Under the pieces are notes generated by a model that did not search any database, was not told the origin of the DNA, and was given only the letters and a program-made list of their open reading frames with translations. Position numbers and translations under genes: made by a program. A stretch of 14,280 bases of DNA from JADFUS01 sp964368765. Lineage in GTDB: Bacteria > Bacteroidota > Bacteroidia > Bacteroidales > Rikenellaceae. Positions 1 to 7,957 of the stretch are shown here, one piece after another. Numbering within the stretch: the first letter of the stretch is position 1; the number at the start of each line of letters is the position of its first letter. The DNA lies in contig CAYJCU010000051.1 of the NCBI GenBank assembly GCA_964368765.1, forward strand, positions 1 through 14,280, in the 5' to 3' direction.

Positions 1-68
1 TCTTATATGGTGGGTTTTAGGGTAGATATGACGTGCATAAATCCAATCCTCAGGTGCGCCGGACACTA
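1..68 (+). repeat. Right end of a dispersed TGTCCGG-ended element, copy A (cut by window start)
   Basis: This is the end of an element whose remainder lies left of the window. It carries the family core GGTAGATATGACGTGCATAA followed by a short spacer and the terminal CCGGACA at 59-65, then CTA. The same block recurs at 11521-11590 in this orientation and, in the opposite orientation, at 14061-14137 and 14198-14280. There is no coding potential in the visible part. It ends about 65 bases beyond the sigma factor stop codon, in that gene's downstream region. The family resembles a MITE or the end of a Bacteroidota insertion sequence; no transposase is visible, so the parent is unknown. Confidence 0.8.
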
Positions 69-131
69 CTAAATAATAATATCCAATCTATTAATATAGA
101 CTAATTTAACTTTTTAAAAAATGATATTAAT

Positions 132-653
132 TTATGATAAATGCGATAATAGTATTATTATCCAGATTTTCTCTATGTGTGTTCGAATTTTTTTTATGGC
201 CCTATACATTTGAGCCTTTACTGTACTGAGTGATAAATTCATCTCCTCTGCAACATCTATATATCGCTTCTCTGAGAAATAAACAGCCTTGAATATCTCT
301 TTACAGCTATCAGGTAGCTCTTCAATGGCATTATTTATATCTTGTATTTTTTTCACATACTCTAATTCAGACTCTATATCAGCATAATTATCTTCATAAT
401 GGTTTAATAGACTAGTCTCGCCAATTATAGATTTACGCTCTTTAACAGCATCTAATGCACCATTTTTAACTGATGTGTATATATATGGAATATTAATTTT
501 AGCAACATCTACCCTGCGCTCAATCATCTTCAAAAATACAGACTGAACTATATCCTCCGCTATACCTCTATCTCTTACTATTTTATTAGCATAGATAACT
601 AGCGCAGGATAATGTAACACAAAAAGCTCCTCTATATCTTTAAAATTATTCAT
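132..653 (-). CDS. ECF-type RNA polymerase sigma factor (FecI-like, Bacteroidota type), apparently orphan
   Basis: A small sigma-70 family factor that would direct RNA polymerase to a dedicated promoter set. With the start chosen here it has 173 residues. Region 2 spans about residues 5-75, with the acidic-aromatic stretch LFVLHYPALVIYANKIV and the GIAEDIVQSVFLKM helix typical of ECF factors. Region 4 spans about 115-165, with ELPDSCKEIF, the recognition-helix region EEMNLSLSTVKAQMYRA, and a short hydrophobic tail. The frame is open up to 695, but a strong promoter match at 666-696 covers the upstream start, so ATG at 651-653 is the likely start. The transcript leader is then only about 7 nt. 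No FecR-like anti-sigma gene lies downstream, where only a repeat end is seen; the divergent neighbour is a small secreted lipocalin-like protein. The family call is firm; target and signal are unknown. Confidence 0.9.
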   Translation of the reverse strand: MNNFKDIEELFVLHYPALVIYANKIVRDRGIAEDIVQSVFLKMIERRVDVAKINIPYIYTSVKNGALDAVKERKSIIGETSLLNHYEDNYADIESELEYVKKIQDINNAIEELPDSCKEIFKAVYFSEKRYIDVAEEMNLSLSTVKAQMYRAIKKIRTHIEKIWIIILLSHLS

Positions 654-665
654 ATTATCTTGATG

Positions 666-696
666 CAAAGTTAGTAATATTTTATATGATTTCAAA
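666..696 (-). promoter_or_regulatory. Promoter of the sigma factor gene
   Basis: Read on the minus strand this is TTTG (693-696), a 19-nt spacer, then TAACTTTG (666-673). It fully matches the Bacteroidota housekeeping pattern TTTG-N19-TAnnTTTG. Transcription would start near 660, seven or so nt before the ATG at 653, which excludes the longer upstream reading frame start. Confidence 0.7.
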
Positions 697-701
697 AATA
701 A

Positions 702-733
702 GTTGTATATTCAATTAAAAACATATACCTTTG
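702..733 (+). promoter_or_regulatory. Promoter of the lipocalin-like gene
   Basis: TACCTTTG at 726-733 is a full match to the TAnnTTTG box. GTTG at 702-705, 20 nt upstream, is a three-of-four match to the TTTG box. The predicted start of transcription is near 739, about 20 nt before the ATG at 760. It lies next to the opposing sigma factor promoter, so the two share a roughly 100-bp regulatory interval. Confidence 0.5.
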
Positions 734-759
734 TAACTCATCATTATTATGATAAAGAT

Positions 760-1212
760 ATGAGTTTCAAGAAATTTAACAAAACAAAAAGGGGATTATT
801 AACTGCCCTTGTACTATTTACAATGATGCCAACATTTCATCGTTGCATGGATAACAATATAGAGATTGAAAAGATAAACGAAGAGCCAACAATTATTGGG
901 ATATGGAGAGCAGTAATGTTTGATATAGATAATAATGATATTTGGGTGGATGTAACAAAGCCACCACTCGACGATTTTTTCTTTACATACCAATTCTTAG
1001 ATGATAATATATTTAATGGTAGTGGTTATTTGGGTAATGGAGGTGGCACATACACACATGTAGGGAACACTATTACAATAACTAAAGAGCACGAATACAC
1101 CTATGCCACTTGCACTATTTTAGCTCTTTCAACTGATTCTCTTACATTATCAATAAAAATGGAATCTAGCCACGATTTTCGATTTATTATGGTAAAAGAT
1201 AATCAAAATTAA
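760..1212 (+). CDS. Small exported lipocalin-like protein
   Basis: A 150-residue protein of unknown role. The N-terminus has basic residues (about 3-11) and then a hydrophobic segment LLTALVLFTMM, consistent with a signal peptide. A cysteine follows in FHRC, but this is a poor lipobox, so lipidation is doubtful. The mature part has the layout of small lipocalin-like beta-barrel domains common in Bacteroidota: an opening IIGIWRAV strand, a turn rich in Asp/Asn, a GTYTHVGNTITIT strand pair, then ALSTDSLTLSI and a closing FRFIMV strand. The ATG at 760 is preferred over the alternative start at 703 because the promoter lies between them and because this start puts the signal peptide at the N-terminus. 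It is divergent from an ECF sigma factor and may be its target or signal partner (inference). A perfect hairpin ends it. Confidence 0.7.
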   Translation: MSFKKFNKTKRGLLTALVLFTMMPTFHRCMDNNIEIEKINEEPTIIGIWRAVMFDIDNNDIWVDVTKPPLDDFFFTYQFLDDNIFNGSGYLGNGGGTYTHVGNTITITKEHEYTYATCTILALSTDSLTLSIKMESSHDFRFIMVKDNQN

Positions 1213-1223
1213 TCGGTTAAATA

Positions 1224-1270
1224 AAATTAGGCCGATTCGCAAAACTTGATTTTGCGAATCGGCCTAATTT
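1224..1270. terminator. Bidirectional terminator, 21-bp perfect hairpin
   Basis: The arms 1224-1244 and 1250-1270 are exact reverse complements around the 5-nt loop CTTGA. The stem has a GC-rich core (GGCCGATTCGC) flanked by A/T ends that can act as the U-run in either direction. It lies between the stop of the lipocalin-like gene (1212) and the stop of the convergent TPR gene (1295), so one hairpin serves both. Confidence 0.85.
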
Positions 1271-1294
1271 ATGTTTTATATCAAGCGTACTAAA

Positions 1295-2287
1295 TTATTT
1301 GCCTTCAGTAGCCTTAATATTTGCCTCAAGCTGTGTAATTTGAGTCTTAGCAGTATGCATATTAGTACCCGTTGTAACCTGCTTGTAGTATTTAATAGCC
1401 TCAGCTGGCTTGTTAAGTGCAACATACGCAGCACCAATCATAAAACTAACCTCTGACTTACCAACAGCATCTGTCTGAAGAGCCAATATAGCTGGTCCCT
1501 CTTTAACGATAGCATTATAGTTTTTAGCCTTAGAGTAGATATTTAATTTAATTTTTGCTGTCTGTGGTGAGTTAGCCTCATACTTCTGAGCTACTGTAAT
1601 CTTAGATAACGCATTTGTGTACTGACCCTTCTCTGATAATTTAACAGCTTGCACTAATTGTCCATTGATAAGTAAATCTAACGCCTTATCTCCGTCTGAT
1701 CTAAGACGTGGTATTCTTTTAGCAATATCCATAACTTTTTCATAAGTTGCTATCGACTCTGCATCCTTACCTGATTTCTCATAACATTGAGCTAAAAGAA
1801 TCATTAGCTTAGTGTCGTTAGGATTTGTCTTCAGACCCTCATTACATACACCAATAGCCTCAGTAAACTGCTTAGCATTAGCCTGAGTACCCACTAGCTG
1901 TGTATAACATTTAGATATAAGAGCCTCAACATTACGTTGCATAACAATATCACTAGCAGCTTTTAAATATGTTAGAGCCTTTTTGAAATCATTTAAAGCA
2001 ACATCATACTTCTTGCTATGTGCCGACACCATACCTAGACTACGGTAAGCTAAACCTAAATTTCTATTAGCTAATGGCTCAAGTTCTTCCATAGCCTCTA
2101 TTTCATCTGTTGTTTGAGCCATTTTAAGACTCTCCTCAAAGATAGTTATAGCCCCAACATAATCTTTTTTGTTCATCAATTCACCAGCCTCATTCATTTT
2201 GATGGCAATCTCATCTCTGGTCTGTGCATAACTTGATGCAACACTAAATAAAGCAACTAGAGATAATAAAATCTTGCTAATCTTCAT
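1295..2287 (-). CDS. Exported tetratricopeptide repeat (TPR) protein
   Basis: A 330-residue protein starting MKISKILLSLVALFSVASSYAQ, a clear signal peptide with likely cleavage around the Ala-Gln at residues 21-22. The rest is alpha-helical with several TPR-like units: KDYVGAITIFEESLKMA, KKYDVALNDFKKALTYL, KQFTEAIGVCNEGLKTNPND, a following unit ending GKDAESIATYEKVMDIA, and a last unit NKPAEAIKYYKQV. TPR proteins are scaffolds that bind peptides or partner proteins; the specific partner here is not evident. The frame is open upstream to 2347, but the start at 2285-2287 is chosen because it places the signal peptide at the N-terminus. It lies downstream of secA but is separated by a terminator and has its own promoter. 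Its transcript leader of about 95 nt holds a hairpin at 2344-2367. Confidence 0.85.
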   Translation of the reverse strand: MKISKILLSLVALFSVASSYAQTRDEIAIKMNEAGELMNKKDYVGAITIFEESLKMAQTTDEIEAMEELEPLANRNLGLAYRSLGMVSAHSKKYDVALNDFKKALTYLKAASDIVMQRNVEALISKCYTQLVGTQANAKQFTEAIGVCNEGLKTNPNDTKLMILLAQCYEKSGKDAESIATYEKVMDIAKRIPRLRSDGDKALDLLINGQLVQAVKLSEKGQYTNALSKITVAQKYEANSPQTAKIKLNIYSKAKNYNAIVKEGPAILALQTDAVGKSEVSFMIGAAYVALNKPAEAIKYYKQVTTGTNMHTAKTQITQLEANIKATEGK

Positions 2288-2343
2288 AAGTTCTAAATAT
2301 TTAAAGTTTTTAATTAAAATTTCTAACACGATATTACAAATAT

Positions 2344-2367
2344 GCAATACTATTGTTATAGTATTGC
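2344..2367 (-). other. Hairpin in the 5' leader of the TPR gene
   Basis: Arms 2344-2353 (GCAATACTAT) and 2358-2367 (ATAGTATTGC) are perfect reverse complements with a 4-nt loop. With the promoter at 2388-2419 the transcript would begin near 2382, so the hairpin would start about 14 nt from the 5' end. Its role (mRNA stability, regulation, or a protein-binding site) cannot be told from sequence. Confidence 0.5.
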
Positions 2368-2387
2368 TTTATACTAGTAACAACGCA

Positions 2388-2419
2388 CAAAGTTAATAGT
2401 TATTACTATTATAAACAAA
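2388..2419 (-). promoter_or_regulatory. Promoter of the TPR gene
   Basis: On the minus strand TTTG (2416-2419) is followed after 20 nt by TAACTTTG (2388-2395), a full Bacteroidota-type match. The -33 box lies right next to the secA terminator, so secA termination and TPR initiation are packed within 80 bp. Confidence 0.65.
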
Positions 2420-2420
2420 A

Positions 2421-2467
2421 TAAATTCACTATTTATTACCATTTTTTGATAATAAATAGTGAATTTA
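2421..2467 (-). terminator. secA terminator, 18-bp hairpin
   Basis: Arms 2421-2438 and 2450-2467 are exact reverse complements around an 11-nt loop. The hairpin sits about 10 nt beyond the secA stop. On the minus strand it is followed by TTTTG, giving a short U-run. The stem is A/T-rich, so it may be only partly efficient. Confidence 0.75.
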
Positions 2468-2476
2468 ATGTTTCAT

Positions 2477-5400
2477 TTATTGATTTACACCATGACAGTG
2501 TTTGTATTTTTTACCACTACCACATGGGCAAGGCTCATTACGTCCCACTTTCTTTTCTGCTACAACTGGTTGTTGTTTTGGTCGTTCAGTTGCATTGGCT
2601 GCCACCTCAGAACGGCTTGTTTGCAGCTTGGCAACATCTACCTCACTTCTCTTTTGCTCTTTAACCTCCTCTTTAGGTGCACCCTCAGATGATATAGGGA
2701 TATAGGCCTTCATTATAACAGATAAAACCTCTTCTGTTACCTTTGTAAGCATAGTGCTAAATAGCTTAAACGACTCTAATTTGTAAATCAATAGCGGATC
2801 TTTCTGCTCATAAGAGGCATTTTGTACCGATTGACGTAAATCATCCATCTCACGTAAGTGCTCTTTCCAATTATCATCAACAGTTATTAATACCATCAAT
2901 TTAACAAATGTGCGGAACACCTCATAGCCCTCTGTATCATACGCTTTCTTGATATTCACTGGTATGCGATACCCCTTATCACCACATGTGAATGGAATAC
3001 CAATAGTACCATTATCATCTTGATGTTCTTCATAAATCCTCTTAATAACAGGATATACCATAGATGCTATTGAGTGCTCTTTTTTCTTGTAAGACTCATA
3101 TAAACGCTTAGAAAGAGCCTCTGCTAGTCTCTTCTCATTGAATGACTCATACTCTTTTTCATCAGTTATTCCGCTATCCATAGCAACCTCACGAATAAGC
3201 TCAATATTGAACTCTTCAAGAGAGATACCCTCATTATTTTGAACAAAGATAGTAACAAAATCGTTTATCATATTGTTAATATCAACCTCAAGACGCTCTC
3301 CATAAAGTGCATTACGGCGACGTGTATAGATAACCTCACGTTGTGAGTTCATAACATCATCATACTCTAGTAGGTGCTTACGAGTACCGAAGTGATTCTC
3401 TTCAACCTTCTTCTGAGCACGCTCAATAGATGAGTTCATCATGCCTGCCTGAATAACATCATCCTCTTTCATACCACCTACACGGTCAAGCATACGTGTC
3501 ATACGCTCAGCACCAAATAGACGCATAAGATTATCCTCTAACGATACGAAGAATTGTGATGAACCTGGGTCTCCTTGACGACCACTACGTCCTCTTAACT
3601 GACGGTCTACACGGCGAGACTCATGACGCTCTGTACCTATAATAGCAAGTCCTCCAGCCTCTTTAACCTCTGGTGTAAGTTTGATGTCGGTACCACGACC
3701 CGCCATATTGGTAGCAATAGTAACCTGCCCTTTACGACCCGCCTCTAATACAATCTGCGCCTCACGCTGGTGCTGCTTAGCATTCAGAACATTATGCTGA
3801 ATACCTCGCATTTTTAACATCTTACTTAAAAGTTCTGACACCTCAACCGAAGTAGTACCAACAAGTACTGGTCTACCCTCATTGACAAGTTTATTAATCT
3901 CTTCAATAACGGCAGCATATTTTGCACGTTTTGTTCTATATACTAAATCGTTATTATCTTTACGTAATATAGGGCGATTGGTTGGTATAACAATTACATC
4001 TAATTTATAGATGTTCCAGAACTCGCTCACCTCTGTCTCTGCCGTACCTGTCATACCAGATAGCTTGTGGTACATGCGGAAATAGTTCTGAAGCGTGATT
4101 GTTGCAAATGTCTGAGTAGCTGCCTCTATATGCACATTCTCTTTTGCCTCTATCGCTTGATGAAGACCATCAGAATAACGACGACCCTCCATAATACGAC
4201 CTGTCTGCTCATCTACAATCTTAACTTTATTCTCCATCACAACATACTCAACATCTTTCTCAAACATAGCATAAGCTTTAAGAAGTTGATTAACAGTGTG
4301 AATACGCTCTGTTTTGATTGAGTACTCTGAATAAACCTGAGAACGCTTAATATCTTTCTCTTCATCTGAGATACTATCTGTATCAATAGCATTAAGAGTT
4401 GTTGATAACTCTGGAAGAACGAAAAACTTACTATCAGAGAACGATGAAGATATTGCATCAATACCCTTATCAGTAAGCTCCGTAGAGTGCATTCTCTCAT
4501 CAATAACGAAGTATAATTCGTCTATAATCTCATGTAAACGCTTATTTTTCTCAGCAATATATATGTTCTCTGTCTTCTGCATAAGGGTCTTCATTCCCTG
4601 CTCACTTAAGAACTTAATAAGTGGACCATATTTTGGTAAACCTTTATGAGCACGGAATAGCAAGATACCACCCTCTTCTGTCTTTCCTTCAGCAATCAAC
4701 TTCTTAGCCTGCGCAAGAATTTGAGTCACCATACTCTTTTGTAGAGTATATAGACGGTTGATATGTGGGTTATACTCTTCGAACATCTGATCCTCGCCTC
4801 TTGGTACAGGACCACTAATAATAAGAGGAGTACGAGCATCGTCAATTAACACTGAGTCTACCTCATCTACAATGGCGTAGTGGTGCTTACGTTGCACAAG
4901 CTCTTCAGGAGAGTTGGCCATATTATCACGAAGATAATCAAAACCAAACTCATTATTTGTACCATAAGTAATATCAGCTAAATAGGCATTTCTACGGCTT
5001 GTACTATTAGGTGAGTGTCTATCTATACAATCAACACTAAGCCCATGGAACTCAAAAATAGGCCCCATCCACTCAGAGTCACGACGAGCAAGATAATCAT
5101 TAACAGTTACTACGTGTACCCCCTTGCCTGTTAGGGCATTAAGGAATACAGGAAGAGTTGCAACAAGTGTCTTACCCTCTCCAGTAGCCATCTCGGCAAT
5201 CTTACCAGTGTGTAGTACCACACCACCAAAGAGCTGTGAGTCATAGTGAACCATATCCCAAGTAATGGTATTACCACCTGCTAACCAGTTATTGTTAAAC
5301 AGAGCTTTATCGCCCTCAATATTAACATACTCTTTAGTGGCAGCAAGATCTCTATCAAAAGTAGATGCTGTTACCTCAACAACACTACTCTCTTTAAAGC

Positions 5401-5770
5401 GGCGACCAGTATCTTTTACAATTGCAAAAACCTCTGGTAGTATCTCAAGGAGAACCTCCTCAAGTTTCGCATCTATATTTTTAATAGTTTTATCTATCTC
5501 AGTAGAGAGTCTTGCTTTTGTTTCAATATCCGTATCAGGTAGCTCAATAATCGCTTTATTCTTCTCAACAAGAGCCTCATCAGCAGCTACCACCTCACGT
5601 AATTTAACTTTAAGTGCCTCTGTTCGTGCACGTAATTCGTCATTTGTTAGAACCTCAATAGATGGGTATATACCCTGTATTTTCTTAACATAGGGCTCTA
5701 TCTCTTTTCTATCCTTCTCACTCTTTGTTCCGAAAAAAAGTTTCAGAACACCTTTCATAATATTTGCCAT
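2477..5770 (-). CDS. secA: Preprotein translocase ATPase SecA
   Basis: The motor that pushes signal-bearing proteins through SecYEG at the inner membrane. It has 1,097 residues, longer than the roughly 900 of E. coli SecA and in line with Bacteroidota orthologues. Visible motifs in order: Walker A GEGKT (197-201), NEFGFDYLRDNM (273-284), the DEAD-type box VDEVDS (301-306), SGMTGTAETE (571-580), the second nucleotide-binding half with TNMAGRGTDIKL (688-699) and GRSGRQGDPG (727-736), the helical wing and scaffold, and a C-terminal SEC-C zinc site NEPCPCGSGKKYKHCHG with Cys1081, Cys1083, Cys1092 and His1093. The start at 5770 is used; Met5 (MKGVLKLFFGTK) also resembles the usual N-terminus. It is divergent from glyS and is followed by a hairpin terminator. 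It appears intact. Confidence 0.98.
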   Translation of the reverse strand: MANIMKGVLKLFFGTKSEKDRKEIEPYVKKIQGIYPSIEVLTNDELRARTEALKVKLREVVAADEALVEKNKAIIELPDTDIETKARLSTEIDKTIKNIDAKLEEVLLEILPEVFAIVKDTGRRFKESSVVEVTASTFDRDLAATKEYVNIEGDKALFNNNWLAGGNTITWDMVHYDSQLFGGVVLHTGKIAEMATGEGKTLVATLPVFLNALTGKGVHVVTVNDYLARRDSEWMGPIFEFHGLSVDCIDRHSPNSTSRRNAYLADITYGTNNEFGFDYLRDNMANSPEELVQRKHHYAIVDEVDSVLIDDARTPLIISGPVPRGEDQMFEEYNPHINRLYTLQKSMVTQILAQAKKLIAEGKTEEGGILLFRAHKGLPKYGPLIKFLSEQGMKTLMQKTENIYIAEKNKRLHEIIDELYFVIDERMHSTELTDKGIDAISSSFSDSKFFVLPELSTTLNAIDTDSISDEEKDIKRSQVYSEYSIKTERIHTVNQLLKAYAMFEKDVEYVVMENKVKIVDEQTGRIMEGRRYSDGLHQAIEAKENVHIEAATQTFATITLQNYFRMYHKLSGMTGTAETEVSEFWNIYKLDVIVIPTNRPILRKDNNDLVYRTKRAKYAAVIEEINKLVNEGRPVLVGTTSVEVSELLSKMLKMRGIQHNVLNAKQHQREAQIVLEAGRKGQVTIATNMAGRGTDIKLTPEVKEAGGLAIIGTERHESRRVDRQLRGRSGRQGDPGSSQFFVSLEDNLMRLFGAERMTRMLDRVGGMKEDDVIQAGMMNSSIERAQKKVEENHFGTRKHLLEYDDVMNSQREVIYTRRRNALYGERLEVDINNMINDFVTIFVQNNEGISLEEFNIELIREVAMDSGITDEKEYESFNEKRLAEALSKRLYESYKKKEHSIASMVYPVIKRIYEEHQDDNGTIGIPFTCGDKGYRIPVNIKKAYDTEGYEVFRTFVKLMVLITVDDNWKEHLREMDDLRQSVQNASYEQKDPLLIYKLESFKLFSTMLTKVTEEVLSVIMKAYIPISSEGAPKEEVKEQKRSEVDVAKLQTSRSEVAANATERPKQQPVVAEKKVGRNEPCPCGSGKKYKHCHGVNQ

Positions 5771-5809
5771 ATTTTGTTTCTCAATAATTATCTTTCCTTA
5801 TTAACCGGA

Positions 5810-5817
5810 CAAAGATA
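5810..5817 (-). promoter_or_regulatory. Probable -7 box of the secA promoter
   Basis: TATCTTTG on the minus strand matches TAnnTTTG, about 40 nt before the secA ATG. The expected upstream TTTG is not present at 19-20 nt, so only half of the promoter is supported. Confidence 0.4.
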
Positions 5818-5901
5818 AAAAAATTTTACGTATCTAGGAACTTTTTTGCTCTTTTTTTTACAATTTACCATCTCAATCGAATATATTAAGAAAATTTAGC
5901 G

Positions 5902-5909
5902 TATATTTG
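5902..5909 (+). promoter_or_regulatory. Probable -7 box of the glyS-queD-polA promoter
   Basis: TATATTTG matches TAnnTTTG and lies 42 nt before the glyS ATG, giving a leader of about 37 nt. No TTTG is seen 19-20 nt upstream, so the -33 element is weak or different. Confidence 0.4.
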
Positions 5910-5951
5910 CACTATAAAATTTGGTATATACAATAAAATATAGATAAGATT

Positions 5952-7487
5952 ATGACACAAGAGGAACTTTTCAAGAAATTAATTGCACATAGCAAAGAGT
6001 ATGGTATTATCTTTCCATCAAGTGATATATATGATGGATTAGGGGCGGTTTATGACTACGGACAACTTGGAGTTGAGTTAAAAAATAATATAAAAAAATA
6101 TTGGTGGGATGCAATGGTGCGTCTTAATGACAATATTGTTGGTTTAGATTCAGCAATATTTATGCACCCTCGCATTTGGGAGGCGTCGGGTCACGTAGGT
6201 GCTTTTAATGATCCTCTTATTGATAATAAAGACTCTAAGAAGCGTTATCGTGCCGATGTTCTTATTGAAGAGTGGGTAGAGAAACAAAACGACAAAATAG
6301 AGAAAGAGGTTAAGAAAGCTATTAAGCGTTTCGGTGAGAGTTTTGATAGAGAAAAATTTATCGCAGAGTCTCCACGTGTGGCTGATATACGTGCTAGGCA
6401 GAGAGATGTAGAGAACCGCATGGCTGAGTATCTTACTAATAGCGAATTAGATAAGGTGAAAGAGCTTATTGAAGAGTGTGAAATAGTTTGTCCTATATCT
6501 GGAACACGTAACTGGACAGATGTACGTCAGTTTAACCTTATGTTTGACACAAAGATGGGTTCAACAGCTGATGGAGCTAATACAATATATCTTCGTCCTG
6601 AGACAGCACAGGGTATTTTCGTAAACTTCTTAAATGTTCAGAAAAGTGGACGTATGAAGATACCTTTTGGTATTGCACAAATAGGTAAGGCATTCCGTAA
6701 TGAGATAGTTGCACGTCAGTTTATCTTCCGCATGCGTGAATTTGAGCAGATGGAGATGCAGTTTTTTGTTGCTCCAGGTGAGGAGATGAAATGGTATGAG
6801 CATTGGAAAGAGTTTCGTATGCGTTGGCATCGTTCTCTTGGTTTTGGCGATTCGCAATACCGTTTCCACGACCATACTAAACTAGCGCACTACGCTAATG
6901 CTGCCGCTGATATAGAGTTTAATTTCCCATTCGGATTTAAAGAGGTTGAGGGTATTCACTCTCGTACTGATTTCGATTTATCTCGTCATCAAGAGTTTTC
7001 GGGTAAGAAATTACAATATTTTGATCCAGAGCGTGGAGAGAATTATGTGCCGTATGTGGTTGAAACATCAATAGGTGTAGACCGTATGGTTCTTCAGATT
7101 CTTTCGGCATCATATCAAGAGGAGAAAGTAGGTACAGACGAGCGTGTTGTTCTTAAATTCCCTGCTCCACTAGCCCCTATCAAAGTGGCTGTTCTTCCGC
7201 TAGTTAAGAAAGATGGTCTTCCTGAATTGGCTCAAGAGATTGTTGATATGGTTCGTTTTGATTATAGCTACCAATACGACGAGAAAGATAGTATAGGTAA
7301 GCGATACCGTCGCCAAGATGCTATTGGTACTCCACTTTGTGTTACAGTAGACCACCAATCACTAGAAGATAAGATGGTTACTATCCGTTTTAGAGATACT
7401 ATGGAGCAAAAGCGTGTTGCTATAAGCGATCTACCTTCAATAATTGAGAGTGAGGTATCAATGAAGCGTTTATTAAAAAATCTATAA
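5952..7487 (+). CDS. glyS: Glycyl-tRNA synthetase, single-chain class II (alpha2) type
   Basis: It charges tRNA-Gly with glycine using ATP in the cytosol. At 511 residues it is the homodimeric archaeal/eukaryotic-like form, not the split GlyQ/GlyS form of E. coli. Class II motifs are present: YLRPETAQGIF (213-223), motif 2 FRNEIVARQFIFRMREFEQM (248-267), and motif 3 ETSIGVDRMVL (371-381) with its arginine. A charged helical insertion spans about 105-180. The anticodon-binding domain begins near 405 (PLAPIKVAVLP) and runs close to the C-terminus. It is the first gene of a three-gene set; its TAA overlaps the next ATG by one base (TAATG at 7485-7489), a layout that favours translational coupling. 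It is divergent from secA. Confidence 0.97.
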   Translation: MTQEELFKKLIAHSKEYGIIFPSSDIYDGLGAVYDYGQLGVELKNNIKKYWWDAMVRLNDNIVGLDSAIFMHPRIWEASGHVGAFNDPLIDNKDSKKRYRADVLIEEWVEKQNDKIEKEVKKAIKRFGESFDREKFIAESPRVADIRARQRDVENRMAEYLTNSELDKVKELIEECEIVCPISGTRNWTDVRQFNLMFDTKMGSTADGANTIYLRPETAQGIFVNFLNVQKSGRMKIPFGIAQIGKAFRNEIVARQFIFRMREFEQMEMQFFVAPGEEMKWYEHWKEFRMRWHRSLGFGDSQYRFHDHTKLAHYANAAADIEFNFPFGFKEVEGIHSRTDFDLSRHQEFSGKKLQYFDPERGENYVPYVVETSIGVDRMVLQILSASYQEEKVGTDERVVLKFPAPLAPIKVAVLPLVKKDGLPELAQEIVDMVRFDYSYQYDEKDSIGKRYRRQDAIGTPLCVTVDHQSLEDKMVTIRFRDTMEQKRVAISDLPSIIESEVSMKRLLKNL

Positions 7488-7939
7488 TGAATAAGATTAG
7501 ATTAACAAAAGAGTTTAATTTTGAAATGGCACACGCCCTGCATAACTACGACGGGGCGTGTCGTCATATTCATGGACACTCATATAAACTATATGTAACG
7601 GTAATAGGTTCGCCCTCATCAGATAATAGCGATCCTAAGTTGGGTATGGTAATGGATTTTTCGGTTCTTAAGCGTATCGTAATCCCTCTTATTGTTGAGA
7701 GATATGATCACGCTTTATTACTGCCTGAGGTGGAGGGGTTAGAGGATTTATACTCCTCAATAGCAGACGAATATGACAAGGTAGAGGTGGTAGATTTCCA
7801 ACCCACATGCGAGAATATGATTATTCTTTTTGCTGACATTATTATTAGCAATCTACCAGATGGTATATCGCTTCATCATATACGTTTACATGAGACTGCC
7901 ACGTCGTATGCTGAGTGGTACGCCGAGGACAACTTGTAA
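7487..7939 (+). CDS. queD: 6-carboxytetrahydropterin synthase / 6-pyruvoyl-tetrahydropterin synthase family (QueD)
   Basis: A 150-residue member of the PTPS family. In bacteria QueD makes 6-carboxy-5,6,7,8-tetrahydropterin from dihydroneopterin triphosphate, an early step to the 7-deazaguanine precursor of queuosine in tRNA. The zinc ligands are visible as His16 (FEMAHAL) and His29 and His31 (RHIHGHSY), with the catalytic Cys25 in YDGACRHIHG. The catalytic Asp-His region YDHALLL (73-79), the PTCEN segment with Glu109, and the substrate-binding Glu136 in RLHETATSYAEW are present. It overlaps glyS by one base and ends 18 nt before polA. No other queuosine genes lie in the window. A different pterin product cannot be excluded, but the CxxHIHGH layout and general bacterial distribution favour QueD. 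Confidence 0.88.
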   Translation: MNKIRLTKEFNFEMAHALHNYDGACRHIHGHSYKLYVTVIGSPSSDNSDPKLGMVMDFSVLKRIVIPLIVERYDHALLLPEVEGLEDLYSSIADEYDKVEVVDFQPTCENMIILFADIIISNLPDGISLHHIRLHETATSYAEWYAEDNL

Positions 7940-7957
7940 TTTTTCGACAATATTTCT

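Noticed and set aside
693..695. Upstream start of the sigma factor reading frame
   Set aside because: It overlaps the -33 box of a full promoter match, so transcripts from that promoter would lack it.
703..759. Upstream start of the lipocalin-like frame
   Set aside because: It uses a TTG within the promoter region and would bury the signal peptide inside the protein.
5265..5693. Open reading frame of 142 codons on the plus strand within secA
   Set aside because: It is antisense to a conserved part of secA, is rich in serine as expected from codon mirroring, and has no recognisable motif.
5805..5811. CCGGACA, the terminal 7-mer of the repeat family, in the secA leader
   Set aside because: The flanking bases share nothing with the family core, and one chance match to a 7-mer is expected in a window of this size.
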